Assembly: GCA_902463235.1 (NCBI GenBank)
Contig: CABQER010000007.1
Span: 1-37,924, forward strand
Source of the DNA: an uncultured Faecalibacterium sp.
Lineage (GTDB): Bacteria; Bacillota; Clostridia; Oscillospirales; Ruminococcaceae
DNA: 37,924 bases
Reading direction: 5' to 3'
This document shows positions 15,059 through 22,895 of this stretch, in pieces. Within the stretch, counting starts at the first letter, position 1, and every line of letters begins with the position of its first letter. The position numbers were made by a program, and so were the translations under genes. The notes beneath the pieces were generated by a model. That model did not search any database, had not been told where the DNA came from, and saw nothing but the letters and a program-made list of their open reading frames with translations.

Positions 15059-16048
15059 TCAGATAAAGGTGCCGACCAGCGCGTTCAGGTCTGGCCCCAG
15101 CAGCATGGAGCAAAGGCTGCCCACGATCATCAGCAGGATGAACGCGCCAATGCAGGCTGCAATGCTGACACCGCCCTGTGCGTTCAGCACGGCGCGGCGC
15201 TGCTCCGGATCCGGGAACTCGGCACGGATGCGGCGGATGCGTGCCGCTGCGCTGCGGCGGTAGAGCCACTTGCCGTACAGCCCCCGTACCAGCATCAGCA
15301 CAAAGCTGAGAAGGGACATGATGCGGCTCAGCACCACCAGTGTAGCGGCACTGATCCCGGCGGTCAGCGGGCTGCCGGTGGTCTGCATCATACTGATTAG
15401 AGTTGGAACGAACAGCAGCAGCTCTGCGGCCAGAAAGCCGAAGGCGGGCTTCCATGCCTTGCGGTAGAAAAAGTAGAACGGGCCGAACAGCAGTGCCGAA
15501 AAGCTCATGGAGATCTTGGAGTGGCGCAGCTGCATCTGGCTGTAATCGTTCAGATAGACCGGCGCGGCTGTGCCGATAAAATCCACCCAGTCCTGATAGG
15601 GTACGCCGTCAATCAGTTCATCCTTGCCAAAGGCGGTGCGCACGTTGCGGTGCACCGGGTCAACGACCTTTTCGGTAAAGCTGCGGTACATTTCGTCCCG
15701 GTACATCCCGCTGTAATCGAAATCCCGGTTCTGCTCGGCGCTGGCGGCAGCGCGGTCGTTGGGCTGCTCTGCACTCTCGGGGGGCAGGGCAGCGCCGCAG
15801 CAGCGGCAGACGCTTTCGCTGCGCAGGGTGCGCTCCCCGCAGGTGGGGCAGGTGCGCAGCTGCGCATCCTGATAAGGGAACTTCCACTCGTAACCTGCGC
15901 CATGGGCAGGGGCGTGGACGCAAAGACCCATCTTCTCGTAACAGGTGCGATGGTAGGGTGCTCCGCAGTCCGGGCAGACCACGATGTCGTCCTGAAGGGT
16001 CAGCGGCTTGCCGCAGCCCTCACAGGGACAGCCATAATATTTCGGCAT
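15059..16048 (-). CDS. RING-like zinc finger plus DUF2628-like membrane protein
   Basis: A 329-residue protein. The N-terminus has a RING-like array: C9/C12, C25/C28, H33/C36 and C43/H45, resembling the prokaryotic RING finger (Prok-RING_1). A second zinc-binding block follows (C67, C70, C81, C83, C84). After an acidic linker come aromatic membrane-entry residues LFGPFYFFYRKAWKP and about four hydrophobic segments to the end, as in DUF2628 proteins. Function unknown; the arrangement suggests a membrane-anchored adaptor with cytosolic zinc fingers. AGGAGG precedes the ATG. It is upstream of galU on the same strand (78-bp gap). Confidence 0.75.
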   Translation of the reverse strand: MPKYYGCPCEGCGKPLTLQDDIVVCPDCGAPYHRTCYEKMGLCVHAPAHGAGYEWKFPYQDAQLRTCPTCGERTLRSESVCRCCGAALPPESAEQPNDRAAASAEQNRDFDYSGMYRDEMYRSFTEKVVDPVHRNVRTAFGKDELIDGVPYQDWVDFIGTAAPVYLNDYSQMQLRHSKISMSFSALLFGPFYFFYRKAWKPAFGFLAAELLLFVPTLISMMQTTGSPLTAGISAATLVVLSRIMSLLSFVLMLVRGLYGKWLYRRSAAARIRRIRAEFPDPEQRRAVLNAQGGVSIAACIGAFILLMIVGSLCSMLLGPDLNALVGTFI

Positions 16049-16079
16049 GATATCCTCCTGTGAAATCGATCATACTGGT

Positions 16080-16085
16080 ATTATA
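16080..16085 (-). promoter_or_regulatory. candidate -10 of the RING-like gene
   Basis: TATAAT on minus lies about 32 nt before the ATG. No good -35 is found at the right spacing (TTTTCT at best), so it is weak or activator-dependent. Confidence 0.4.
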
Positions 16086-16150
16086 CTCCCCCGGGAATGA
16101 AAAGAAAAGGTGAAAATCTTTAAAAATCCGGCAAGATAGTATTTTTCCTC

Positions 16151-16179
16151 TTTACTTTATCACAGATTCTCGGTATACT
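16151..16179 (+). promoter_or_regulatory. promoter of prfB
   Basis: The -35 TTTACT (16151-16156) and -10 TATACT (16174-16179) have a 17-bp spacer. A leader of about 120 nt follows, with no clear riboswitch. Confidence 0.55.
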
Positions 16180-16306
16180 AATGAAGTATCTGTGTATAAA
16201 CTGTGTCTTTTGGCAGGGCAGAAAATACGCGCTGTGCGTGCGTTTTACACGCTGTCGGGGACATTACTGTTATGATGTAAACCCTTGAACGAGAGGAACT
16301 TAGAGA

Positions 16307-17428
16307 ATGATCACGACTGATGAACTGAAAGTGCAGCTGGCCGAGCACGCCAAGGCCGTTAAGGACCTGGAAGAAGCACTGGCCATTGAAGCAAGCCGCA
16401 AGCGCGTGCAGGAGCTGGAGCACACCATGTCCCGCCCCGGCTTTTACGATGATGCAGAGCTGAGCAAAAAGGTGTTTGACGAAGTCGGCGACCTGAAGGG
16501 CAAGCTGAACCGCTTTGAAAAGCTGCAGGGCCTGTACGATGACGCCGAGACCATGCTGGAGATGCTGGACGAGGAGTACGACCCCGCCATGATCCCCGAG
16601 GCCGAAGAGGCCGTGAACACCGTGGGCAAGGCTGTGGAGGAACTGCAGCTGATGACCATGCTGAACGGCGAGTACGACCACAGCAACGCCATCCTTACCT
16701 TCCACGCAGGCACCGGCGGCACCGAGGCACAGGACTGGGCCGAGATGCTGTATCGTATGTATAATAAGTGGGCACAGGCACACGGTATGACCGTGGAGGT
16801 GCTGGACTATCAGGACGGCGATGAAGCCGGTCTGAAGAGCGCTTCCATGATGGTCAAGGGTGCCAACGCCTACGGCCTGCTCAAGAGCGAGAATGGCGTG
16901 CACCGTCTGGTGCGTGTTTCTCCCTTTGACGCCAACGCCCGCCGCCAGACCAGCTTTGCCTCTCTGGAGGTTATGCCCGAGCTGGACAACACCATTCAGG
17001 TGGACATCCGCCCCGAGGATATCGAGATGCAGGTGTACCGCTCCTCCGGCGCCGGCGGTCAGCACATCAATAAGACCTCTTCCGCTGTCCGTCTGATCCA
17101 CAAGCCCACCGGCATCGTGGTCAACTGCCAGACCCAGCGCAGCCAGTTCCAGAACCGTGACTACGCTATGGAAATGCTGAAGGCCAAGCTCTACCAGATC
17201 GCCAAGCAGCAGCACATGGATAAGATCGACGACATCAAGGGCGTGCAGAACGAGATCGCATGGGGTCACCAGATCCGCAGCTATGTGTTCATGCCCTATA
17301 CCATGGTCAAGGATCACCGCACCAACTACGAGACCGGCAACGTGGATGCCGTGATGGATGGCGATATCGATGAGTTCATCTTCGCCTACCTCAAGGCCGC
17401 CAGCCGCGGCGAGCTGCAGGACGCATAA
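16307..17428 (+). CDS. prfB: peptide chain release factor 2
   Basis: RF2 recognises UGA and UAA stop codons and triggers peptide release. The 373-residue frame is complete and uninterrupted, with the stop-reading tripeptide SPF (VRVSPFDAN) and the catalytic GGQ (SSGAGGQHINKTSSA). Many bacteria interrupt prfB near codon 25 with an in-frame UGA and need a +1 frameshift. Here the equivalent region reads straight through (LEEALAIEASRKRV), so that autoregulation is absent. The ribosome binding site is weak (GAGAGGAA). A terminator follows before spoIVB. Confidence 0.97.
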   Translation: MITTDELKVQLAEHAKAVKDLEEALAIEASRKRVQELEHTMSRPGFYDDAELSKKVFDEVGDLKGKLNRFEKLQGLYDDAETMLEMLDEEYDPAMIPEAEEAVNTVGKAVEELQLMTMLNGEYDHSNAILTFHAGTGGTEAQDWAEMLYRMYNKWAQAHGMTVEVLDYQDGDEAGLKSASMMVKGANAYGLLKSENGVHRLVRVSPFDANARRQTSFASLEVMPELDNTIQVDIRPEDIEMQVYRSSGAGGQHINKTSSAVRLIHKPTGIVVNCQTQRSQFQNRDYAMEMLKAKLYQIAKQQHMDKIDDIKGVQNEIAWGHQIRSYVFMPYTMVKDHRTNYETGNVDAVMDGDIDEFIFAYLKAASRGELQDA

Positions 17429-17451
17429 GCGCCTGTCCCTGTAAAAACCAT

Positions 17452-17493
17452 AACCGCACCTGTGTCCATTTTTGGATGCGGGTGCGGTTTTTT
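17452..17493 (+). terminator. terminator of prfB
   Basis: AACCGCACC (17452-17460) pairs with GGTGCGGTT (17481-17489), with an inner TCCA/TGGA stem, then TTTT. Confidence 0.85.
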
Positions 17494-17544
17494 CGTCCCT
17501 TTCTGCGCATACTAACCCCGAAAAATGCGCAGGGAGGCCGTAAA

Positions 17545-18768
17545 ATGTCCAAGCACAGCATCGTCCGGTGGGGGAAGATCATGGGTGCCTATCTGCTGGT
17601 GGCCGCCGTGGCGGCGCTGGGCTGGCTGTGGTGCGCCCTGCCGGAGCGGGTCTATCTGGAGCCGGAGCAGCCCCTTGCGCTGCCCCGCTTTGGCTGGGTG
17701 GAACCGCTGCGCGGACACGGCAGCCGCAACGTGGCCAGCACTCGGGCAGCGGGCAGCTATCAGACCACGCTGGCGCTGGGCGGCTGGCTGCCGGTCAAGA
17801 CCATCCGCGCCACCGTGATGCAGCGCCCCACGGTCACGGTATGCGGTACGCCCTTTGGGGTGAAAATGTTTTCAGAGGGAGCGCTTGTGGTGGGCTTTTC
17901 CGAGGTGCACACTGCCGCCGGTACGGTGAACCCTGCAAAGCAGGCGGGACTGCGGCTGGGTGACCGGGTCATCCGCATGGGGAACACCGTCACCGAGACC
18001 AACGAGCAGGTCCATGCCGCGCTGGAAGCCGCTGCCGGTGCGGTGGTGGAGGTGGTCTACGTCCGCAAGGGCGAACAGCGGCAGACCACTCTTTTGCCGG
18101 TGTGGGATACGCAGAACGTCCAGTGGCGGGCGGGGATGTGGGTGCGGGATTCCTCCGCCGGGGTGGGCACCCTGACCTTTGTAGATGCGCAGGCCGGGGT
18201 GTTTGCCGGGCTGGGACACCCTATCAGCGACAGTGACACCGGTGAGCAGGTCGCCCTGCGCAGCGGTGAGATCGTGGCCTGCCAGATCGTGGGCTGCACC
18301 GGCGGTACCGCCGGAAGCCCCGGGGAACTGAAGGGCAAATTTATCAGTGACCACGCCCTTGGCAGAATTTGTATCAACGGCGAAAACGGCGTCTACGGCA
18401 CGGTAAGCACCGCCATTGCCGGGCAGCAGACGGAACTTGCTTTTGCGCAGGAGGTGCTGCCCGGCGCGGCAGAGATCCTGACCACTACCAGCGGCGAAAC
18501 ACCCCGCAGCTACCGGGTCTATATTGAAAAGGTGAACGACGCCGACCCGCACCGCAACATGGTGCTGCGCGTCACCGACCCGGCACTGCTGGCGCAGACC
18601 GGCGGCATCGTGCAGGGGATGAGCGGCAGCCCCATCCTGCAAAACGGACGGCTGGTGGGCGCGGTGACCCATGTGCTGGTCAATGACCCGACACGAGGCT
18701 ACGGCATTTTTGCGCAAACCATGCTGGAACAGGCACATTCCGTGGCCGGAACGGACGTGGCAGCATAA
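17545..18768 (+). CDS. spoIVB: SpoIVB-type S55 serine peptidase
   Basis: In spore formers SpoIVB is made in the forespore, crosses the inner forespore membrane, and cleaves SpoIVFA to activate pro-sigma-K processing. The 407 residues show an N-terminal membrane segment (about 12-30), a PDZ domain (about 110-185; AKQAGLRLGDRVIRM), and an S55 peptidase domain. Likely catalytic residues are H225 in GLGHPI and S360 in GMSGSP, with D345 in VTDP as candidate third residue. The ATG at 17545 follows GGGAGG. It lies directly upstream of spo0A, the order found across Bacilli and Clostridia. All key residues are intact. Confidence 0.92.
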   Translation: MSKHSIVRWGKIMGAYLLVAAVAALGWLWCALPERVYLEPEQPLALPRFGWVEPLRGHGSRNVASTRAAGSYQTTLALGGWLPVKTIRATVMQRPTVTVCGTPFGVKMFSEGALVVGFSEVHTAAGTVNPAKQAGLRLGDRVIRMGNTVTETNEQVHAALEAAAGAVVEVVYVRKGEQRQTTLLPVWDTQNVQWRAGMWVRDSSAGVGTLTFVDAQAGVFAGLGHPISDSDTGEQVALRSGEIVACQIVGCTGGTAGSPGELKGKFISDHALGRICINGENGVYGTVSTAIAGQQTELAFAQEVLPGAAEILTTTSGETPRSYRVYIEKVNDADPHRNMVLRVTDPALLAQTGGIVQGMSGSPILQNGRLVGAVTHVLVNDPTRGYGIFAQTMLEQAHSVAGTDVAA

Positions 18769-18794
18769 AAAAGTATGACATTCGAGCAGAATTT

Positions 18795-18840
18795 CCATAA
18801 TTTCCCAAAATAAACCGTTGAACTATCTGGAAAATTATGG
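18795..18840. repeat. 9-bp inverted repeat straddling the spo0A -35
   Basis: CCATAATTT (18795-18803) and AAATTATGG (18832-18840) flank and enter the spo0A promoter. It could be a regulator site or chance in AT-rich DNA. Confidence 0.4.
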
Positions 18841-18846
18841 TAAAAT
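18818..18846 (+). promoter_or_regulatory. promoter of spo0A
   Basis: The -35 TTGAAC (18818-18823) and -10 TAAAAT (18841-18846) are 17 bp apart, a sigma-A type. I see no clear 0A box (TTTGTCRAA type) around it. Confidence 0.75.
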
Positions 18847-18887
18847 CCATGGTGTTAAGGGAACTGCACACATTGGAGGAAACAACC

Positions 18888-19646
18888 ATGGATAAAGTGA
18901 GATTCTTGATGTCGGATACCGGTGCTCAGATCACAGAAGCCTGTCGTGAGGCGCTGGAGCAAAAGGGCGTGGAAGTGACCGTTGTGGAAAAGGATGGAAA
19001 TAAAGTTTTGCAGAAGATGCTGGCGGTTCGCCCGCAAGTAGTGCTGCTGGATGCCTTTATGCCCGGGCTGGACGCGCTGGCGGTCAAGCAACGCTACAAT
19101 GCCGCAGGCGAGCGCCACACCTCGTTTTTTGTCACCGGCGCGTTCCAGAGCGAGGAAATGGTACAGGAACTGCTGGACGAAGGCTTTGCCTACTATTTCG
19201 TCAAGCCTTTTGATGAGAGCGTCCTTGCCGCCCGGGTGCTCAAGGCAGCCAGCGGACAGGAAAAGCACCTGCTCCACACCAGCGTGGACAGCGATGAGTT
19301 GACCGTTACCGAAATATTGCACCAGATCGGCGTGCCCGCCCACATCAAGGGCTACCAGTTCCTGCGGGATGCCATCCTGCTCACCATGAACGAGCCGGAG
19401 TACATCAACGCCGTGACCAAGCGCCTGTACCCGGAAATCGCCAAGAAAAACGGCACTACCGCCAGCCGCGTGGAGCGTGCCATCCGCCACGCCATCGAGG
19501 TTGCATGGGACAGGGGCGATGTGGACACCCTCAATAGCTACTTCGGCTATACCATCCATAACCTGCGCGGCAAACCCACAAACTCGGAGTTCATCGCAAT
19601 GATCGCCGATAAGATGCGGCTGGATAAGCGGCAGCGGGTGGGGTAA
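18888..19646 (+). CDS. spo0A: stage 0 sporulation response regulator Spo0A
   Basis: Master regulator of sporulation entry in spore formers. The 252 residues comprise a receiver domain (about 1-120) with phosphoacceptor D55 (VVLLDAFMP), T83 and K106, and a highly conserved DNA-binding domain (from about 140: GVPAHIKGYQFLRDAI; NTTASRVERAIRHAIEVA-like; PTNSEFIA). One of the two acidic metal-binding residues near the N-terminus is changed: S9-D10 where B. subtilis has two Asp. The ATG at 18888 follows TTGGAGG; the earlier ATG at 18837 overlaps the -10. The DNA-binding half is clearly under selection. Confidence 0.96.
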   Translation: MDKVRFLMSDTGAQITEACREALEQKGVEVTVVEKDGNKVLQKMLAVRPQVVLLDAFMPGLDALAVKQRYNAAGERHTSFFVTGAFQSEEMVQELLDEGFAYYFVKPFDESVLAARVLKAASGQEKHLLHTSVDSDELTVTEILHQIGVPAHIKGYQFLRDAILLTMNEPEYINAVTKRLYPEIAKKNGTTASRVERAIRHAIEVAWDRGDVDTLNSYFGYTIHNLRGKPTNSEFIAMIADKMRLDKRQRVG

Positions 19647-19701
19647 ACAGCCAATATAAACAGGGATGGACATACAATTATAAAAAGTATAGGATAACGC
19701 G

Positions 19702-19730
19702 AGGCTTCATCTGAAAAGGTGGAGCCTTTT
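19702..19730 (+). terminator. terminator of spo0A
   Basis: AGGCTTCA (19702-19709) pairs with TGGAGCCT (19720-19727), one G-T wobble, followed by TTTT. Confidence 0.75.
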
Positions 19731-19734
19731 CTCT

Positions 19735-19762
19735 TTGCATTTTCCCGCCAATCTGGTACAAT
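19735..19762 (+). promoter_or_regulatory. promoter of the alkylation repair gene
   Basis: The -35 TTGCAT (19735-19740) and extended -10 TGG-TACAAT (19757-19762) have a 16-bp spacer. Confidence 0.65.
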
Positions 19763-19784
19763 GGTGCAGAAGGGAAGTGACGAA

Positions 19785-20504
19785 ATGCCGGAAGTGGATG
19801 CGATCCGTGCGCAGCTGTTTGCGCTGCAGGATAAGGAATATCAGATCTTTTACAGCCGTCTGATGCCCACCCTGCCGCCGGAAACGGTGATCGGGGTGCG
19901 GGTGCCGCTGCTGCGCAAGCTGGCAAAACGGCTGGCAGATGCCCCGGAAGCGGAGGTATTTCTGCAAAAACTGCCGCATTTCTATTATGAAGAAAACGCC
20001 CTCCATGCTTTTCTGCTGGAGCATGTCCGGGATTACGGCACAGCGCTGGCGGCAACTGAGCGCTTTTTGCCCTATGTGGATAACTGGGCAGTCTGCGACA
20101 GCTTCAGCCCCAAGGTGTTTGCGCAGCATAAGCCGGAGCTGCTGTCTGTTATCCGGCACTGGCTGAGCTCTGACCAGACGTATACCGTGCGCTACGGGAT
20201 CGGGATGCTGATGCGGTATTATCTGGACGATGCCTTCCGGCCGGAATATCTGGTTTGGGTGGCGGCGGTGCGCAGCGAGGAATACTATGTCAATATGATG
20301 CGGGCGTGGTATTTTGCCACTGCACTGGCAAAGCAGCCCGCAACGGCACTGCCGTGGCTGACCGAAAAGCGGCTGGACGTGTGGACGCACAACAAGACTA
20401 TCCAGAAAGCGGTGGAAAGCTACCGCATCTCCCCGGAACAAAAGCAGGCTTTGCGGGCGCTGCGCATTCGTTCACAAAAGCTTTGCGAAGAACGGTGCGT
20501 TTGA
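19785..20504 (+). CDS. AlkD-like DNA alkylation repair protein
   Basis: A 239-residue all-helical protein of the AlkD/AlkC HEAT-repeat family, which removes alkylated bases such as N3- or N7-alkylpurines. Family features are visible: GVRVPLLRKLAKRL near residue 35, FYYEENALHAFLL, and FLPYVDNWAVCDSFSPKVF with the conserved Asp-Asn-Trp and Asp for lesion capture, later MLMRYYLDD. I chose the ATG at 19785 because AGAAGGGAAG is well spaced before it; the ATG at 19761 overlaps the -10. It has its own promoter and sits where rpsB-tsf usually precede pyrH. Activity is inferred from the family. Confidence 0.88.
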   Translation: MPEVDAIRAQLFALQDKEYQIFYSRLMPTLPPETVIGVRVPLLRKLAKRLADAPEAEVFLQKLPHFYYEENALHAFLLEHVRDYGTALAATERFLPYVDNWAVCDSFSPKVFAQHKPELLSVIRHWLSSDQTYTVRYGIGMLMRYYLDDAFRPEYLVWVAAVRSEEYYVNMMRAWYFATALAKQPATALPWLTEKRLDVWTHNKTIQKAVESYRISPEQKQALRALRIRSQKLCEERCV

Positions 20505-20507
20505 CTG

Positions 20508-20536
20508 TTTACAATGTGGCGAATTTATTGTAAAAT
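20508..20536 (+). promoter_or_regulatory. promoter of the pyrH operon
   Basis: The -35 TTTACA (20508-20513) and -10 TAAAAT (20531-20536) are 17 bp apart, just after the repair gene. Confidence 0.75.
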
Positions 20537-20596
20537 AGAGTATAGTAAAAATGCCGGGGCTATCCGGCGAAAGATAAAACAGGTGGTGTTTGGATT

Positions 20597-21307
20597 ATGG
20601 CATTGAAATATAAGCGTATCCTTCTGAAGATCAGCGGCGAGGCGCTGGGCGGCGAAAAGGGCATGGGCTTTGATGAGCCCACCATGGACGCTATTTGCGG
20701 CGGCGTGAAAAAGGCTCACGAGCTGGGCGTGCAGATCGGCATCGTGGTAGGCGGCGGCAACTTCTGGCGCGGCCGCTCCAGCGGTAAAATGGAGCGCACC
20801 CTGGCCGATAAGATCGGTATGCTGGCTACGGTGATGAACGCACTGGCTGTCTCCGATAAGCTGGAGCAGCTGGGCGTACCCACTGAGGTGTTCACCTCGA
20901 TCACCATGCCGCAGGTGGCCCCTGCCTTTACCCGCAAGGACGCCCTGCGCGCTATGGACGAGGGCAAGATCGCAGTGTTCGGCGGCGGCACCGGCAACCC
21001 CTTCTTCTCTACCGATACGGCTACTGCCCTGCGCGCCGTGGAGGTGAGCGCCGATGTGATGTTCAAGGCAACCATGGTGGACGGCGTTTACGATAAGGAC
21101 CCCCACAAGTACCCGGATGCCAAAAAGTACGATACCCTTACCTTTACCAAGGTGCTGGAGGATCAGCTGGCCGTTATGGACGGTACCGCAGCTACCCTGT
21201 GCCGCGACAACAAGCTGCCCATTCTGGTGTTTGATCTGGCCGACCCGGACAACATCGCACGGGCTGTGCAGGGCGAGAACGTGGGTACGCTGGTCTACGA
21301 GGGCTGA
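20597..21307 (+). CDS. pyrH: uridylate kinase
   Basis: UMP kinase (amino acid kinase fold) converts UMP to UDP with ATP. The 236 residues begin LKYKRILLKISGEALGG, with VVGGGNFWRGR for phosphate binding, GKIAVFGGGTGNPFFSTDTA for UMP, and a C-terminal ATP site (ATMVDGVYDKDPHKYP). It is first of the core cluster pyrH-frr-uppS-cdsA-dxr-rseP-ispG, 98 nt before frr. Its usual partners rpsB and tsf are not in this window upstream. Confidence 0.97.
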   Translation: MALKYKRILLKISGEALGGEKGMGFDEPTMDAICGGVKKAHELGVQIGIVVGGGNFWRGRSSGKMERTLADKIGMLATVMNALAVSDKLEQLGVPTEVFTSITMPQVAPAFTRKDALRAMDEGKIAVFGGGTGNPFFSTDTATALRAVEVSADVMFKATMVDGVYDKDPHKYPDAKKYDTLTFTKVLEDQLAVMDGTAATLCRDNKLPILVFDLADPDNIARAVQGENVGTLVYEG

Positions 21308-21405
21308 GCATAGCGCCCCGGTGCAACTGCATACGATTGGATAGAGCAGCAGCGGCGCAGTGCGCTGCCTGCATCATAGAATAAAGAAACAGGAGAACAA
21401 CGACA

Positions 21406-21960
21406 ATGAGCAGCAACACCAAGGTTTTCGAAGATAAGATGAAGAGCTCTGTGGAGCATCTGAGCCGCGAGCTGGCCGCTGTGCGCGCAGGCCGCGCAAA
21501 CCCCGCCGTGCTGGATAAGGTGGTCGTGGATTACTACGGCGCCCCTACCCCCATCCAGCAGGTGGCCGCTGTGGCCGTCTCTGAGGCACGCACCCTCACC
21601 ATCACCCCTTGGGACCGCACCCTGCTGCGTCCCATCAGCAAGGCGATCATGGCCAGCGATGTGGGCATCACCCCCATTGATGACGGCGTTACCATCCGCC
21701 TGAACTTCCCCGCACCCAACGAGGAGCGCCGCAAGCAGCTGGCTAAGGAAGTCTCCAAGCTGGGCGAGGACGCCAAGGTTGCTGTGCGCAACGTGCGCCG
21801 CGATGCCATGGATAAGGCCAAGGCTATGAAGAAGGCCGGCGAACTGACCGAGGACACCCAGAAAACCATGGAAGAAGATGTCCAGAAGCTGACCGATAAG
21901 TATATCAAGAACATTGATGCTGCCGTGGAAGAAAAGCAGAAGGAGATCATGGCCGTCTGA
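21406..21960 (+). CDS. frr: ribosome recycling factor
   Basis: RRF splits post-termination ribosomes together with EF-G. The 184 residues match the family length, starting with a long helix and the conserved HLSRELAAVRAGRANPAVLD, later DVGITPIDDGVTIRLNFP and a C-terminal helix (LTDKYIKNIDAAVEEKQKEI). AGGAGAA precedes the ATG. A hairpin with a T-run follows before uppS. Confidence 0.98.
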   Translation: MSSNTKVFEDKMKSSVEHLSRELAAVRAGRANPAVLDKVVVDYYGAPTPIQQVAAVAVSEARTLTITPWDRTLLRPISKAIMASDVGITPIDDGVTIRLNFPAPNEERRKQLAKEVSKLGEDAKVAVRNVRRDAMDKAKAMKKAGELTEDTQKTMEEDVQKLTDKYIKNIDAAVEEKQKEIMAV

Positions 21961-21987
21961 TCCGCAGCACACAATAACAATTGGGAG

Positions 21988-22023
21988 GTGCCGTGCGCTG
22001 GTGAAAGGTGCGCGGCACTTTTT
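21988..22023 (+). terminator. intra-operon terminator-like hairpin between frr and uppS
   Basis: GTGCCGTGCGC (21988-21998) pairs with GTGCGCGGCAC (22008-22018), 11 bp including two wobble pairs, then TTTTT. A second small hairpin GCAGGG/CCCTGC (22024-22038) abuts the uppS ribosome binding site. This looks like a read-through attenuator or processing point. Confidence 0.65.
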
Positions 22024-22053
22024 GCAGGGCAGCCCTGCTGCCGGGAGGTATAA

Positions 22054-22767
22054 ATGGCACACCCCAAAGAATTTGCCGAAGGCCTTTCCATCGGCATCAT
22101 TATGGACGGCAATGGCCGCTGGGCGAAAAACCGCGGCCTGCCCCGCACCGCAGGACACAAAAAAGGTGCGGCGGTGTTCAAGGATATTGCCAACTATTGC
22201 GATGAACTTGGCGTAGCATCGGTGTATTTCTACGCGTTCTCCACCGAGAACTGGAAGCGCCCGCTGGAAGAGGTGGGCGCTATCATGAAGCTGTTCGCCC
22301 AGTACCTCATCGAGGGCTTTGACTACAAAAACCGCAATATCCGCATCAAGTTCTTAGGCGACCGCACCGCGCTGGACCCCAAGCTGCAAAAGATGATGAA
22401 CGAGCTGGAAGGGGACTCTGCCTGCAAGACCGGCATGACCCTGAACATCGCCATCAACTACGGCGGCCGCCCGGAGATCGTGCGGGCAGCGCAGCAGCTG
22501 GCCGCAAAGGCCGCAGCAGGCGAGATCCGCCCAGAGGACATCAACGAGCAGATGATGAGCGATGCCATGTACACCGCCGGACAGAAGGATCCGGATTTTA
22601 TCCTGCGTCCCAGCGGAGAGAAGCGGCTGTCCAACTTCATGCTCTGGCAGGCCGCCTATTCGGAGCTGGTGGAGATGGATGTGCTCTGGCCGGACTTTAC
22701 CCGCGCCGATCTGGATACCGCCATTGAGGAGTTCAACCACCGCAGCCGCCGGTTCGGCGGCATCTGA
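22054..22767 (+). CDS. uppS: undecaprenyl diphosphate synthase (isoprenyl transferase)
   Basis: A cis-prenyltransferase that extends farnesyl diphosphate with isopentenyl diphosphate to the C55 lipid carrier for wall synthesis. The 237 residues show the catalytic Asp in IGIIMDGNGRWAKNRGL, AFSTENWKRP, and LRPSGEKRLSNFMLWQAAYSE (usually RTSGE). GGGAGG lies before the ATG. It receives IPP from the MEP enzymes encoded nearby (dxr, ispG). Confidence 0.96.
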   Translation: MAHPKEFAEGLSIGIIMDGNGRWAKNRGLPRTAGHKKGAAVFKDIANYCDELGVASVYFYAFSTENWKRPLEEVGAIMKLFAQYLIEGFDYKNRNIRIKFLGDRTALDPKLQKMMNELEGDSACKTGMTLNIAINYGGRPEIVRAAQQLAAKAAAGEIRPEDINEQMMSDAMYTAGQKDPDFILRPSGEKRLSNFMLWQAAYSELVEMDVLWPDFTRADLDTAIEEFNHRSRRFGGI

Positions 22768-22793
22768 GCGGCCCGCTGTCCGTACTGCAAACC

Positions 22794-22810
22794 CTGCATC
22801 TCAGATGCAG
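22794..22810 (+). repeat. perfect 8-bp palindromic hairpin between uppS and cdsA
   Basis: CTGCATCT (22794-22801) and AGATGCAG (22803-22810) are separated by one base. A second GACCCG/CGGGTC hairpin follows (about 22817-22838). No T-run. Confidence 0.5.
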
Positions 22811-22895
22811 ACCCGGCAGACCCGGTACTTCCTCGGGTCGGAATGCGTTGCCCCGCAAAGGGCAGCTGCCGGAAGAACAAAGGAGAACGAAACCT

